The notes: generated by a model not told the origin, from the sequence alone. Shown: positions 39,701-53,867, numbered from the stretch's first letter. The stretch: DNA of 64,000 nt from Lagopus muta (GCF_023343835.1 NC_064443.1:4278001-4342000); one strand, 5' to 3'. A program made the numbers and translations.

Positions 39701-42700
39701 GTAGCAAAAGTACCTGTCAGAAATTTTCTACTCAGCAGCTGCATCATACATTTCAAGAATTCACCATTAAGGATGCTAAATGAAAGCTGTGGAACAGATT
39801 TCAATAGCATGCATAGTCACACTGAACAGAACTGAGCTCAGATAGCTCAGATGGTGAACCATGTGTGGTTTCTTAGCGTTCATCAACATTCAACCCTGAA
39901 AAACTTGTAAGGAGCAACTAAAAGGAGCTTGCTTATTGACATTAAGAGAACATTACCAAAGAAAATACTTCTAAAAGAGAGAAAGTTCTGTGCCAAGTCT
40001 TTGAGCAATTCACATTCCCTCTAAGATAAGGCTGTTTCCCTCAGTGAATCTGAAATGACCTTCATTAAATTATATGATAATAGCTGAAATTCAAGATTTT
40101 ATTTGAAGCTACTTAATTCTAATAAAGAGGGATTCTAAAAATTATCAAGTTTTGTTTCAGAACTTTTTTACACATTAAGTTCATACAAACTGCAAGCTTT
40201 TGCCACATGCAGTTTATACCAGCCTACCACTGAGGTCCCTCGAAATATTTTTTGCACAGTCACCATAGTCACCATCCTTAGGAAGTATTAAGGGTAAAAT
40301 TTTTCAAAAACCACATCTGTGAGAGCTCCAGAGTGCTTGGTTCTTTCCTCTAACTTCTGAGTATCTCCAAGACATAAGAGTGGGAGGTCACAAATTCATT
40401 TATTCTTCTGGCACAAATAGCATAATGGAAAATTAACAGAGAGATACTTTGTTCTGATAGCTAGACTTCCTCATGCTGCTTCTTCAAAGCCAAAACAATA
40501 ATTAGAAGGAAAAAAAAGAAATTTGAAGTGAAAGCATGCAGGATCCCCCTCAAAGAATCGCTGCTGAAGAAATGTAGTCTTCATTTGATTTTCAAACAAT
40601 TTCTTTGTATTTTGAGGTGGGTTGCTACTGTAAAATTCCAGTCAGAAAATCAGTACTGGTCTAAAGACCAAGCACCACATAGCCCACAGGACGGCTAAAT
40701 GTACAGGCTGTTTTTTCTGAAAGTGAGTCTACCTCCATTCTGTAACTCAGTTGTCTAGAAGAGGATGTCACAAAGTGTTCAGAAAGTAAAAAATGACAAT
40801 GTTGTATTTACAGAGCATTGCAAAAGACAAGCTTTAACAAATAGCTGCTAGATGATAATGAAGGTTACTCAAACTGCCAAAAGTTCTCACATGTGTATTT
40901 CCTCACAGAAATTTTTGGCTTTGTTAAGAACGCATTGATGAGAACAGCCAGAAAGGTGACCTGGTTGTAGTGGGAAAAATACTATCAGAAAATGTCTTCT
41001 AAATGTTTTCTATCACAAAATTTCTTCTAAAATAAAACGCCTGCCAGCCTAGGAACTGCTAGCCTGGGGATGGGAACCCAGAGTATCCATGAGCAGCAAA
41101 GTTGGCCTCTTTAAAGGGAAGCTGGACATCTGAGAATACTGAAACATCTTGAAGGTGCCATCGATTAAAAAAAATATTTAAAAAAAAAAGGAAAACAAAA
41201 GCACCACCAACCAAAAAACAAGGAACTGTAACAGCAGCTTATTATCTGAAAGGGTGAAAACAGTCTGTGAGAAGTAAAATTTTACCTGAGAGAGTGGGAA
41301 ACATCGTTGTCTTCTAGTTGTCTAAGGTGAAACAGAAATCAGCACCTACTGGCTGCTCTAAGAGGTGGTGTCCCAAACCCTCTTTAGTCTCGGTGATGGA
41401 AGAATAACTCCCTTTCTATTCAAAAAAACCCAGAACCAAACTCTCTGTGAACTTCCTGTGCCACACACTCTTTCCTACAGGATTTCCTATGCAAATTAAA
41501 CCACCACTGAGGACACCTGACTCACTCCAAACTCCATTACACGGACCATCCTCAAAGTGAATAACTTTGTTCATTGTTTGGTCCCTATCCTAGACCCGGT
41601 TCTGAGGGTTGCTCTCTTCTCAGATCAGTTTTCTTAGTCAGACCTTTGTGAAGCCAGTTTGGCATCCACTGCTGGGATCAATTTGATACTCTTGGTATGG
41701 GAAATCTTACGAAACATATACATACATGTACACATGCACACACACATACATACATATAAAACTTGTCATAAATACAGTCTTGGTAAGTATAAACTATCAA
41801 TAACTATATTTATTGTTATATGTTTGCAATCCATAATAATTATATTCACTACAGTAGTGAGTCTCTTAACCCTGTAATACCAATCTATATTTCTTGCTAT
41901 ATAGAGATTTTGCTAACTCTAATTGCATCCCTACTACCTCTAATTGTTGCTATTATTAATTAGTGCTATTCCCTGTATACGTATATGAAAAGGGATATAC
42001 ACTCTTAAGCACAAACTGTACAGAAAGTTATTGAGCAAAGTGTATCTGACTTACTGTTGAGTGCAATTTCTACATGACATATACCACTACCATGTCATAG
42101 GGCTCAGCCTCATGGCATCCCTTCACTATCTCTTTAATTCTTCTTCACTTAGACACCAAGACGTGGTGCTATACATCTCCCTCCATTATTTTTGATAGCA
42201 GAACCAGAACTTCACCACACCAGCTATACTAAATTGGGAAAGCATATTAAAGTGGGCATTACATCAGCAGCCTCTCAATGCATACAAATAACGAGGTGTC
42301 AGAAGTTTATTTTAGGCTCAAGCATCACATGAAACAAGTCTCTGAGGCTTTGTGATTTGGAAATATTACACAGCAAATACCATCAGCCAGTGTTCCTACC
42401 TACTGAATGCAACTTTTACCAGTATGTTGCACATTCTTAAGTAAGTTCTCCTATTAGGTTCATATAATGAACTATATGTTTATTTCTGAATATATAGGAG
42501 ATACAACAGTCTAAGCTGAATTTCCTGTGGCAAAGTCTATCTTGAAATATGCAAGATGCTTCTTCCTGAAGAAAAGTAGGGGTGGAGAGGAAGCAATTGC
42601 ATGGTGGCTTTCTTCCTAAAACTCAATCATGTATGTGAAAACAATTCAGGTCTTCTTACCAAGGCAACTTGTCAACAAAACTAAATTCAAGTTTCACTTC

Positions 42701-45613
42701 CTCCAAGTTCTTGCAGGAACTAAAATAATTTCCTTTTACTATTGGGACTCTACCAATGAAAACCAACCGGATCTTTCCCTCTGCCTGTACCGAAGAAAGG
42801 TAGGAGAGGAAAACAGTGATTCATTTTCCCCTAGCATGAAAATAAGATTCTTCTTTTTCCGTAGTACAGCTGTTACCAAATCTCAGTAACTTTATTAAAC
42901 ATCCAAAACCCTCTTAATTTTTCATTTTCAAGAGTTATTTCTCAAGATTAAACATTCTCCTGGATTGCTTTTACAGTGCACAAAGTATTTTCTAGCATCA
43001 TTAAGAAACAGATCTATATGAATTAAACCAAAAAGTCTCTGTGAGCGCTTTTCTATGGTCTCATTGGTGGTTTAATGGCTAGAAGTTCTGCTTCACAAAC
43101 TGGAAAACACTTTGGTATCTTCAGTTGTTGTGGAATAATTCTCACCTTCCAGCACAAAAAAAAAAAAAAAAAAAGCCTCAGATGGGCTGTTGGGCTACCG
43201 ATAGCTTCCAAAAATATTCCTGCAAACAGCTCCACTTAAAATATCATGGAGTCTTTTCACTGGCTGGGTTGTATTGATTCACAGAGACAAGTAAGGGGCC
43301 CAGCAACTGGCAAATATTCTTAAAACTTATAGAGAATTACCTGCTTTTTAATAAAAGCTACAGTACAGAAACAAGAATATAAATAAAATGTGGCCAGTTA
43401 TGCTAATGTGAAAACAACATTCAGTTGATGTTCATCAGAAATAAAAAAATACAGTGGGGAACAACATTTGGAAGTGAAGCACAGCATTTCTGGCTCCTGC
43501 AGAGCCATCAGCTCAAAGCTCAAAAGCAGAGATACAAATTGCTTCCTGCCAATATGCTGAAACTGTTCTTAGAACAAGCATTTAAGACTCATCTATCCAT
43601 AGGAACATCAGCAAGAACAGAAAGAATAACATTAATATTCTGTGATAAAAAAAAAGAAGATAGAAATGGAATAGTTGCAGACTTAAGCACATAAAGGAGC
43701 ACTAACACAGCATCTAACTGTATTTTCTCCTCTCAGACACTTCCAGAATGCAGTCTGAAAAATAAATAATGTTTTCTCTACTGCAGAAAATTTAATACAA
43801 ACATGTGTACATCTATACATAACCTTATGGAAAAACAGAAATACTTTAATTAGGAATTATCATCTGAAATTTTGTAGAAAATTGTGTTGTGACTAATTTC
43901 TTTATCATTAATTATAGATGTGATCTTTTAGTGGTGTTTCTTAACCATCCAGAAAATGGATCTGGAAGTAGGATTTTCTTCTGCACTACAGACTGACTCT
44001 ACATTTTATATCCTTAAGTGTTCCTTATGGCAAAGTTAAGAATGTGGCAATGTTAAGTTGAAAGATAGTCAAAGTAATGACAATAAAAGTTTGTTCATTA
44101 TTCTAAAACTGGTTTGCTCCTTGATTCAATCACATATTAACGTACCATCACGATATATAAGATAACAATGTTTCCTGGCTCACAGTTACCCATAAACTGT
44201 GCAAATGTAAAGCACTTGAAATAGTGAAGTAATGATAAAAGTATGCTTTTAAGCACCTTGTCTGAACACTTAACTTATTCTGACAATCAATTGCACAAAC
44301 AAATGTCTTTCAGCTTTCTCTCAATCCACTTTAAATTAGCTAAAATTTCTTCACTTTCAAAGGTAGAAGGAACTCATTGCCCCCTCACCAAGACAAATAT
44401 CTGTATTGGCAGTATTTAAGTGAAATAATAAGTTTGTGGATGGATTACTTGTGGATTACATTGTGGATTCACTTATTATCTAACAAGTTGTCACCTTTGC
44501 CAAGACCAATTCAGCATTTTACCAGAATATTATTTTGCACTAAACACTGACTGCTTCCAGATGAACGTAGTTCACTACAGCTGAAGAACACGGACTTATG
44601 CTTACTATTTTCAGATAAAATTTACTAAGTGCTCATACTACAAATTTTTGAGCTAAACGTGTCATGGAATTGGTTTCCAAATGCTATGTTATTTTTAGAA
44701 TATTTGTGCTTCTACTTACAATTGAGCCCAACTCTTCTTACATGAAATTGATAAAGACACACTATAACGAAGGGCTCCAACACTGATCCTCAATCAGTCT
44801 ACCATAATTTGAGTACATCTCCATTCCAACAGTAAAAACTCAGTTATTCATGTTTAAATTTAATAGCATTAGTACATTTTTAAAGCGATATGAAATGACT
44901 CTACTTAGCTGTATCCATATGGTAAAATACACGTCTTGTTAAATAAATACACCGTCACAATACATTTCTTATATGGCATTAAAAAAAATTCAAACTGAAG
45001 TATTCCCAGGCAACGTACATAATACTGTTTTTTCGCCTCCAATATACCTGCTTAAAGGGGGGCTTTCATAAAAAACATCATAGTGCTTTTTAATGCCTCA
45101 CCTCTTCATTTCATTTCTTCTTCATGTCATTTCTTCTTCATTTCATTGAATTTCTTCTGCAGTTTCACACTAGTTGAGCAATACAACAGAATCCCTGTCC
45201 TCAGATGCTTTTCAGACTTGGCCAACAGAGCCATGACCCACCACACCAAGGACTGGAATTAGCCCCGTTCTGAACAGAAGGCTTGACAATGTGACCTCCA
45301 CGGGTTCTTTTCACCCCATATTTCTAGGATTTCTCTTTTCCAACTGTACATAGCACAGAAAGCAAACCTGGTGCCATCAGTCTGATTCTTACTGGCAAAA
45401 GCTGCTATTGAGAGACTAGGGTGCAATATTCAGTAGTTCAGTCAACTTATACTTGAAAATGAATAAGGAGTACAGGGTACAGACTTTTCTTGCTCTAGAA
45501 AGCTTTGGATGCTTGCAAGCCTTCTTGCTGGACAATTACATGTAACCTTTGCCTTCAATAGCATCTTTTCCTATTCCGGACTTTAAGGATCATTGGAGTC
45601 CTTTTTTTCTTTT
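36111..45613. other. Long gene-free interval
   Basis: About 9.5 kb of AT-rich DNA. It has a T38 run (36684-36721), a T run at about 36584-36602, and short CA/TA-rich tracts near 41720-41760. The frame at 36613-36966 merely translates the T run as polyphenylalanine. No gene, LTR or CR1 was recognised. Confidence 0.5.
36684..36721. repeat. Poly-T tract (38 bases)
   Basis: An uninterrupted T run. No recognisable retroelement body was found on either side. Confidence 0.9.
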
Positions 45614-46112
45614 TGTCATGGTTTTATGATCTTTGGTTATCAGTATTCCATACCATAACATCATGTAATGCACTGGGGGGTTTGACTTCTGTTGCTCGAG
45701 TTCTGAATGTTTGTCCAATGGAGAAGAACTACATTTCCCCAGGAGGCTTTGCGGTCAGCGAGGAGATACAACTCAGTGCAAGGTCACCTGATTCCTCTTC
45801 TTCTTCGCCTGCTCTTCGCCGTCTGCTCTTCACCATCTGTGCTTCACCATCTGCTTTTCTTCATTCACTCAACTGGACTGCACTTCTCACCTCAGCATTG
45901 TGGTGAGGCCTATCTACCATTCAGACACACTCTCTCTCATTATACTTTGCTAATACTACATTTAGTAAATCATTTGTTCCACCTCAGATTATTGCCGTTG
46001 TTTTCAATTATTTTGGGGTCCCCTGTTTCCCTTTTCCGGAGGTGCGGATCCGCAGGTCCCTCCGCCCCGCTGGTCACAGAACCGGGCCAAACCAGCCCAT
46101 AAATCGTTGACA
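45614..46112 (+). mobile_element. Solo LTR of an endogenous retrovirus
   Basis: A 499-base segment bounded by TGTCA and TGACA, the inverted termini of a retroviral LTR. It is flanked by CTTTT (left) and CTTTC (right), a near-matching 5-base target duplication. No internal retroviral genes lie on either side, so it is a solo LTR left by recombination between two LTRs. The plus orientation is a tentative choice, based on an AGTAAA possible polyadenylation signal and the GC-rich, U5-like 3' part. That part contains the palindrome GCGGATCCGC at 46044-46053. The internal open frames are not genes. Confidence 0.75.
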
Positions 46113-47785
46113 CTTTCTTTTTTTATGTCTGACATTTCAACAGTTGTGACATAATACAGCATTTTCTAGGGCTAGAAGCCTGTCTTTTATCTAGATTGTT
46201 TTATCTTTACTGCACAGTTTCTCTAACAACTTCATTTTATCCAGTTCCAGAATAAATCATCTATCATAAGCATAAAGGAAAATTGAACTTATTTATAGAA
46301 CAGAACTCATTTGCCCCTATCATGGAATGTGCCTGTCAAAGATACTGAATCTACAAGAGAAAAATCAGGCATTTTCAAGGATCTGCCAAGTTCTCAAGTG
46401 TTTTACAAAGTAGACCATTTTGAGATTTCCAGGGAAATGTCTTCACTACAAAGCTTGAAGACTGTACACATCACTATTGGCATTATTTTTTAGGTACCTG
46501 AAGCTATCTTTCTGATGAAAAAGTGCTTGGCCTATAGATGAAACAAGCTGATCACCCAAATGGACAGGTAGGATTGCCATGCCTATCTCATTTTCCCTCA
46601 GCCATGAGCAAATGATGGAAAAGATATGGGTAGAAGAATTCCCAAGAATTTTCATGGAGAAGCATCTGTAGCTCCAATACAGGCCACACAGATGTTTCTG
46701 AAACTCAGATTTCTCTTGCATCAAATATGCCTAGCAAATATATGCAACTAAACTAAAACAGCCCATGCGTCTAGAATTTTTCAAGACACATTTACACCTC
46801 TGCTTTCGCTATGCAGCAGATGCTGCATTTAAGACTAGGGAATACAGGTTGAATTGTTCAGACCTAAATGGTAATTTTCATTTCACAAGCACGGCGTTTC
46901 ATGTTTATTGTGCCCTGTGAGGAATGGCCAAAGTTTCAAGCACTGGATTCCTTTGAAGCCAAAATTAGGCTTCATATGTCTACACCTTAAGTACATCCAC
47001 ACACATACAATGAATGAGCAACGCATTTTAATTATAACTTCCAAAATTTTTGTCTCTGACTATTACTCATTATTTCAGGTTAGAATGCACGTAACTAAGT
47101 TCTGCCTTTCAAATGACAAGAGAAGCAAATTGTTGAGATAAATCAAGCAGAAATATTTTCACCTTTACAAGTTATGTTTAGGCCCTTAATCGCAGATGGG
47201 AGTACATGATGTCAGAGCCAACACAGTTCAGAAAGTAGAAACTTTGCAAACGGAGCACATCAGAGCTGACTTTGCAAATTTTGCTGATGACTAAAAAAAA
47301 AAAACCTGCTCTGAATCAAAGTCAAGGTAGAACTTCTCTGTCAAGCTCATCTACATCTTCCCAAGGCCACTACAGACAAAAAGACAAATGTTCAAAGCAA
47401 TTTTTTTCACAAGCTCACAGGAAGAACATGCTGTCTGATGCCACAAACAAGATATACATACTATTACAGTTTCCCACATCCACTGAAAAACTTCTGTAAT
47501 ATCTGCAAACATTATCAGCTTGCACACAAATTCCCCCATCATGTTCTTTCATCTGGAAATGGCTTTGGTCTAATATCTCTAGTTTGTTGTTACCTGTGTA
47601 ATTTTCACTTTCTGTCTGCTTTTGCTCATTCATTACTCATAATATTTCAAAACTGTAATTGCAGTGGTTACAAAATGAAACTTTTAGGCTGATTATAAAT
47701 GCATAAGTCCTTTCCCTTGGTAAAAGCTAGCTGTTTCTAATTACTTGGCTTAATTCAATGCATCATGACAGCGTTTTCTATCTGG
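46113..47785. other. Gene-free interval
   Basis: AT-rich, with only short frames and no recognised element. Confidence 0.5.
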
Positions 47786-47789
47786 TCAG

Positions 47790-48550
47790 AGTGAAACTTC
47801 AGTGTCATCTACCTGGACTTGTGCAAGGCCTTTGTCATGGTCCTACACCATATCTTTATCTCTAAATTGGAGAAATATGGATTTGAAGGGTGGACTGCTC
47901 AGTGGGAAAAGAATTGGCTGGATGGCTGTAGCAAGAGGGTTGTTGTGAATGGCTCTATAATCAGACGAGCAGTGTCCCCCAGGGGTCCATCTTGGGATCA
48001 GTGCTGGTCAACATCTTTATCAATGACTTTGACTGCAGGATTTAGTGTACCCTCAGCAAATTTGCTGATGACACTAAGCTGAATGGTGCAGTCAGTACAA
48101 CAGAAGGAAGGAATGCCATCCAGAGGGACCGGGACAGGCTTGAAAAGTGGGCCCATGAGAACCTAGTGAGGTTCAAAAGCGCCATGTCCAAGATGCTGCA
48201 TTTGGATCGGGGCAATCCTAGGTATGAGTACAGACTGAGAGACAAACCTGAGAGCAGCCCTGCTGAGAAGGATTTGGGGGTCATGGTAGATGAAAAGCTG
48301 AACATGAGCCAGCAGTGTGCTCCTGCGGCCCAGTAGGTCAGTGGTATCCAGAACTGCATTAAAAGAGGGGTGGCTAGTAGGGAGAGGGAGGTGATTTTTC
48401 CCCCTCTTCTGTGCTGTTGTGAGGACCCTTCTCGAGTATGAATCCAGGCCTGGGGCCCCCAGCACAAGAATGATGCAGAGCTGTTAGAGCAAGTCCAGAA
48501 AAGGGCCACAAACATATGCAGTACTTCTCCTATGAAGAAAAGTTAAGGGA
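47790..48550 (+). mobile_element. CR1 LINE with RT domain, 5' segment of an interrupted copy
   Basis: Plus-strand CR1 reading [35 protein letters not shown], then after frameshifts KFADDTKL at about 48056-48079 with both catalytic aspartates retained. It continues through the distal ORF ([22 protein letters not shown]) and stops inside the YEEKLRE block at about 48550, where another CR1 is inserted. The continuation is at 48748-48925. Confidence 0.93.
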
Positions 48551-48747
48551 ACAGGTTGCCCAAGGGGGCTGTGGATGCCCCATCCCTGGAGACATTCAAG
48601 ACCAGGCTGGATGTGGCTCTGGGCAGCCTGGTCTGGTGGTTGGCGACCCTGCACACAGCAGGAAGGTTGAAACTAGATGATCACTGTGGTCTTTTTCAAC
48701 CCAGGTAATTCTGTGATTCTATGTTTCTATGATTCTATGATTCTATG
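48551..48747 (+). mobile_element. Young CR1 3' fragment nested in an older CR1
   Basis: A 5'-truncated CR1 of about 197 bases, starting ACAGGTTGCCCAAGGGGGCT and ending in ATTCTATG-type repeats at 48716-48747. Removing it restores the CR1 reading GAAGAAAAGTTAAGGGA followed by ATTGGGATTGCTTG, so it inserted into the host CR1 after that copy was in place. Confidence 0.9.
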
Positions 48748-48925
48748 AATTGGGATTGCTTGCTTGGTGAAGGCTCCAGGGAGACCTCATAGCAAATCTT
48801 CCAATACAAGCAGGAGAACTGGCTCTTTACATAGGTAGACAGTGATAGGACAAGGAGGAATGGATTTCAATGGAAAGAGTGGAGGTTTAGCTTAGCTATT
48901 AGGAAGAAATTCTTCACTGAAGGTG
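48748..48925 (+). mobile_element. Interrupted CR1, 3' segment
   Basis: Continuation of 47790-48550, with the blocks CCAGGGAGACCTCATAGCAA, GTGATAGGACAAGGAGGAAT and TTAGGAAGAAATTCTTCACT. It breaks off before the usual 3' tail. Confidence 0.85.
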
Positions 48926-51090
48926 GTGATAGACTGGATTAGTTTAGTAGTTTATTCACTGGAATTAGTTTACTTGGCCTTAGTTGTCTAAGATAAGCCT
49001 GAAAATGTTATAAGTTACATGAAATTTAATAATTTGTAGAATTAAAAAAAGAAAAGCAAAACCAGTTGTGGCTACTTAGCAGACAGCTTTAAGTTAATTA
49101 AGAACTAATATAAAGAGATGCTTGTGCAATTAGTAGCCTGTTGCTCAGTCTTCCCGACAACTTAGTCTTCAACTAATATTGTTGCAAATCACTATTGTTC
49201 CACATCACAACAAATACCCACTTGGTTTATTTGAAATTCTATCTGTTTATTTGAAAGGCTGTCTCTAACAAGTCTTTGACAAAAATACTTTGAGAAGTGT
49301 GTAATAACAGGAGGCTTGAAAAGCCTGCCAAGCTTTGGAAATTGTAGAGTCTTACGTGTATTTTATGAAATTCTTCTTTTAAATATCCTTTCACTCCTGC
49401 CAACTTACTGGTAAACATGTATTACTTATAACTTTTCCTAGCAAGAGAAGAGGTACAGTTTCAAACGAAGTACAGAGATATGCAGCATGATGCAACTGCA
49501 GCACATTCGCCAAGGTCCTTCTCTTGAAAATTCTAGTGCCCTCAATCATGGCATCTTGCTTGAGCAGCATCCTAGCCTAATTTTTCATCTGCAACACTAC
49601 TTATAACAAGGGATAATTTATATTTAAATCCTTTTTTAAAAAATGACACGTTCTACCTTCAACATCAAGAAAAGCACAGAAATTCTATGAGAAGTTATTT
49701 AAGAACTGTTCAGAACAAAATATATTTATTAGCTGGGAGACAGAAACATCATACAGTAATGCTGCTGCGGTACTTTAAGGCTCCCCCAGGCTACCTATGC
49801 AGGGAAAAAAAAACGTATAGCGGTGGTCAAAAGTAGAATAATCACAGAGAAGAACTGCAACTGGGTGTTAAAAGGAATTATAAACATTTCTGACTTCTAG
49901 TGTTTTTCCAAAAGGAACAGCATCAAACCTATCTGCATATAACAAATTGGTCAAAACAACAGGGGACTGACTGTGAATTGCTGCTGACACAAAACTGTTA
50001 GTAAGTAGGTTACGAGTAGCACATAAGTTGGTAGCCAAGAAACTGCTCTTTAAGTGCACAAGTGTGAGTATGAAAGGGCCTTGGTCTCCTGCAAAACTGT
50101 TTTCCAGCGGATAACCTCTCAGCATGTTCAGGTGCTGTCTGACACTAACGAGGAGACAATTCTTGCACAGGATTGCTCTGACCACCTGAAGGACTAAAAT
50201 TCTACATGAGAGGAAAAATTTTAAAAGGCACAAGCATACATTCGTTAGGAAATTGTTTTTATCATAATGGAATATTAAAAAGATTCCTTTAGTAGCATCA
50301 AGAGGTTGCTTACACTTTGTCTCTCACTGAGGTGTGCTTTTTTTGCTAGTGATATTATCCTCCAAGACTCTGTGCAGGAATGTGGGTATTTCTTGCTGTT
50401 TTACTGGTAGTTGGTGGGGACTCCAAAACTATCAGCACTCTTCACCAGTTCTACAAACAAAACAGTTACTAAGTGCCTAACAATGCTGTTTGCAAAAACA
50501 TCATTGCATGAATTCTTTATGACGTACACAAGATACAATAAAATGTTCCTTTTGAATTCCTTACAGTTTTTTTGTGCAATACAATCACAAACAGGAAAAT
50601 AAAAAAGTGAGGAAAAATAGCACACTTTTAAAGAAGAGTGGAAATGGATAATTTACCTTCCACAGGTTGAGAGAGAGGGAAGGAAAAAAGAAAGAAGATG
50701 TGTATTATTAATACAAAACAGATATAGTGGACACATGAAAGTCACAAAAAAAGTCAGTCCAGCTAAGATATGCAAAAATGTGTTCTAAATTTGAGATTTT
50801 TCAGGTCTTAAACTGTTCCACTCAAAGCAGACTGTCCCATAGTGAGCTACTTAACACGCACTGGTTCTCAGAAGGAGAGCAATGACTGTGGCTAAAGCAA
50901 GCACGAGGGTGATTGCAAATATGGATTTGATTTCTGTTGCTCCAGAGTGCTGGCATTACTTCAGACAAATGAATCTCTTCACGCCTAAGAGCAGCTTTCC
51001 TTCCCACTGTAGATCACCGTAGACAACACGCCTCTCAATCTCCACTTATACTTCAGGATTCACACCTACCAGCAAGGATCTTCAGTCTAC
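48926..51090. other. Gene-free interval upstream of the HRH1 CpG island
   Basis: AT-rich, with short frames only and no recognised repeat. Confidence 0.5.
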
Positions 51091-52000
51091 GTCTGGGATG
51101 TCTTCTCGAGGGCTCAATATAAGTGGCCAGGGTTTCGTCTGCCCTTCTCGGGGTGGGGTACACCGATCGCACCGAGTTCCCGCTGCCCGCCTTGGGCAAG
51201 GCTTTCCTCGTGTTTTCATCGTCCAGAAAGACACGGCGAACTAGAATCAATTTGTTCTCGGTACGGTGCGAATTCCTGGCAACGACGCCTTACCGCCCGC
51301 TCCCGGCTGGGCGGACCCTACGCCGGGCTATTTCTCGGGGTACCAGCGCCCTCGGCCGGCACTCGGTCCGAGGACGGAAATGCCGTAGCGAACAGAGCTG
51401 CAGCGCGGAGCACGACCCTTCCGAGCGGGGGCGGCCAGAGCCCAGCTCTTTCTCGGGCTGCACCGGTCCTGAGGAAGGGCGAGCCTCGCTCAGCGGTGGG
51501 AAGGACCGCTGCCAGCTCCGCACCCCCGGGGCGGGACAGAGCATCCCACCCAAGGAGCGCGACAAGGAAAGGAGGAAAAAGGGGAGCCCCCTCCCCATCT
51601 GGCCTCGCGGTAAGTGAACCAGGGCACGGCAGCGGGCGGGGGAGAAGGGAGCGGCGGCACCCTGCGCTCGGGGCTGAATGGAAAGCCACCGAAACACGTG
51701 CCACCACTCTGGATCTTAAACTGCCCTTCTCGAGGCACTTCGCTGAAGTGGATACTTCTTATCCGATCTTCCAGCCGGCAGCTGGTGGCGTTCCTCCCTC
51801 AGCACTGCAGCCTGGGCAGCCCGGAGTCCCCGGGCAGCGGAGCGCTTCCCGTACGAGTGGTATTCAGGCTGTACGCCGCTATCGCGCACTCAAACTGATT
51901 GTTATCTCTTCGAGCAGAAGAGCGGGCAGCAATACCGGCAGCTCAGCCGGCCCTTCGTCTGCCGTCAGCTGCCAGCCAGATGAAGAGCAATTTGTTCCTC
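51091..52000 (+). promoter_or_regulatory. CpG island, probable HRH1 promoter
   Basis: GC content and CpG density rise sharply against the AT-rich surroundings, strongest at 51120-51700. It lies about 3.7 kb upstream of the HRH1 coding exon on the same strand and contains a consensus donor (see the next entry). Long open frames on both strands here come from the scarcity of AT-rich stop codons in CpG-rich DNA and are not called as genes. HRH1 in mammals also uses upstream non-coding exons; assignment of this island to HRH1 is inferred. Confidence 0.65.
51450..51609 (+). other. Predicted HRH1 5' UTR exon 1 (start not determined)
   Basis: The 3' end is set by CTCGCG|GTAAGTGA, a near-perfect splice donor at 51610. 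The transcription start is unknown, so the left coordinate is a placeholder within the CpG island. Splicing to the exons at 53868 and 55237 is a prediction. Confidence 0.45.
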
Positions 52001-53867
52001 AGTGTTACACCCCACAACTTTCTGACAGCAATCAAACTTTTTCAGGGAAAAATTCTAGATACGTTATTTTGTATCCAGAGCGTCCGGGTGGGGGGGGGAG
52101 GGGGAGGATAGTGGAAATGGGGATGTACTGGGGCCATAACTCACTGCAAACCTGTACTGTAAGCAGCTGTTCGTTTTGTCTCCCCAGCCCTTCCTGTGCA
52201 GACACTGAGTGGGAATGATGGAGAGGAATTGGGCTTCTTAGATGAGCTGCTCCTCATTTATTACCTTTATCTGCAAGACACCAGGCTCCCTAGCATTAAG
52301 AGGCCTTGAGCTCCACCAGTTCATTTTAACTCTCTGTATAAGATTTAACAAGCAAATTATGACTGGAGAAGAGCGGGAGGTAGCTAAACTCAGTGCACCA
52401 GCTATGCATCACTGCCCCCCATCCCCCAAACAAGGAAAAGGAGTGACTTTGAATGTTAAATGGCTTATTGCTAAACAATGAATTCCTTCATATATTACTA
52501 CAGTAAGGTTACAAGATGTTTAAAAAGATTAATAGCTCAATATCTATTCTGAATCGGAGGCTTCACTACCCTCTCACCCTCTCCCACTCTCACCTTTCCC
52601 TTCCCCCCTGAAGGTACCCAAGTGAACTGAAATTTCACCTTTCAGTAATAGGTTTTAGCTTAAAAGCACTAAAAGTTCACTTGAGTTGCAATTTAAGATC
52701 ATTTTGGTGAATCACTAAATACTGGGGGAGTGGGGAGGGGCAGGTGGTGCAGAGGAAGCGGTAGGAGGAAAATTCACATTTTTCATCTGATGCCCTAAGG
52801 GATTCAGTCTCTTTTATAAAAAGTGTTAAGATTGCTACTCTGAGACCTTCTTTAAATAAAATAAAATGAATTTTATGTACTATAAAGAAATTTCCTATTA
52901 TGAATTGCAATATTGGCATGATCACAAACTTGACTCTTGTCTTCACTTATCCTGACTAGAACCTAGCTCTGATAAGAGAGGAATTCTAAGACTTTTCTTG
53001 AAAAGGAGCAACATTAAATTCTTTGCTATGTATAGCAAGAACTAGAGAAAGAAGAGAATGCCTCGAAGGATCTGGTTCAAGTAAATATTTCTTGGAATTC
53101 AGTGACTTCCCTGTAAATCAGTTCTCTCCTCATTTCCAGTATTTCCTCAGAACTCAGAGAAGTTATTCATAGATGTCTATTCGTAGAGTCTTCGCAAGCA
53201 GCTAACACTGTGTATCAGACAGTAGAGCTTCCTTTATCCAAACCCAATTCAGTTAACTTAATCCAGTTAGCTCTTCTGGTTTCAATGTTTGCAATGAAAT
53301 ATAAGCCCACTGCTAAAGAAGATTGATCAAGAATGCCAGCCAAAACTGGAAAAAATCTATCATCTCCTGATAATTTCAACCTAAGACACATAGACTTCAA
53401 AAATAATACATTCTTCTTCTTTTTTTCCCCAAAGAAATATGTTTTATAGTATAATAGTATCTAGAAAATAAGTAGTTGATTAGACTACTGAATGCATGTG
53501 TACAATGGCTACTCATATTTGGGAAAGTTCAGTTTTACAATATAAAACTGAATGGTCAGTCATCAGAAGGCAGCAGCACTATGGAGCTGGGGGTGGTATA
53601 AAATAAAAACGTTCAGACTTCCAATGGGTTTCCAGGTATTACTTCATGGACATGAATCATTTTAGATGTTTGATTATAATATTAAAAGTAACTTGATCAC
53701 TTTCAATTTTATATGCTATACACAAATTCACCATTTCATTTGTCAACTCAAGAACCATTCTCTGAAAAACAATACTGGTGTGCTTGAGTTTCCCCACCTT
53801 CTTTTGTTCAGTTAAGCATCTCCAGGGATAATTTCTTTGTTTTTTTCTTTTTCTAAATTGTTTTCAG

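Noticed and set aside
51053..51250. Possible bidirectional minus-strand exon with donor GTAGGTGTG at about 51068
   Set aside because: A single splice-like site and an unrecognised peptide; not enough support without transcripts.
51123..52218. Long open frames on both strands in the first CpG island (164, 240, 135 and 129 codons)
   Set aside because: They overlap one another in several frames, show no recognisable motif, and are expected where AT-rich stop codons are scarce.
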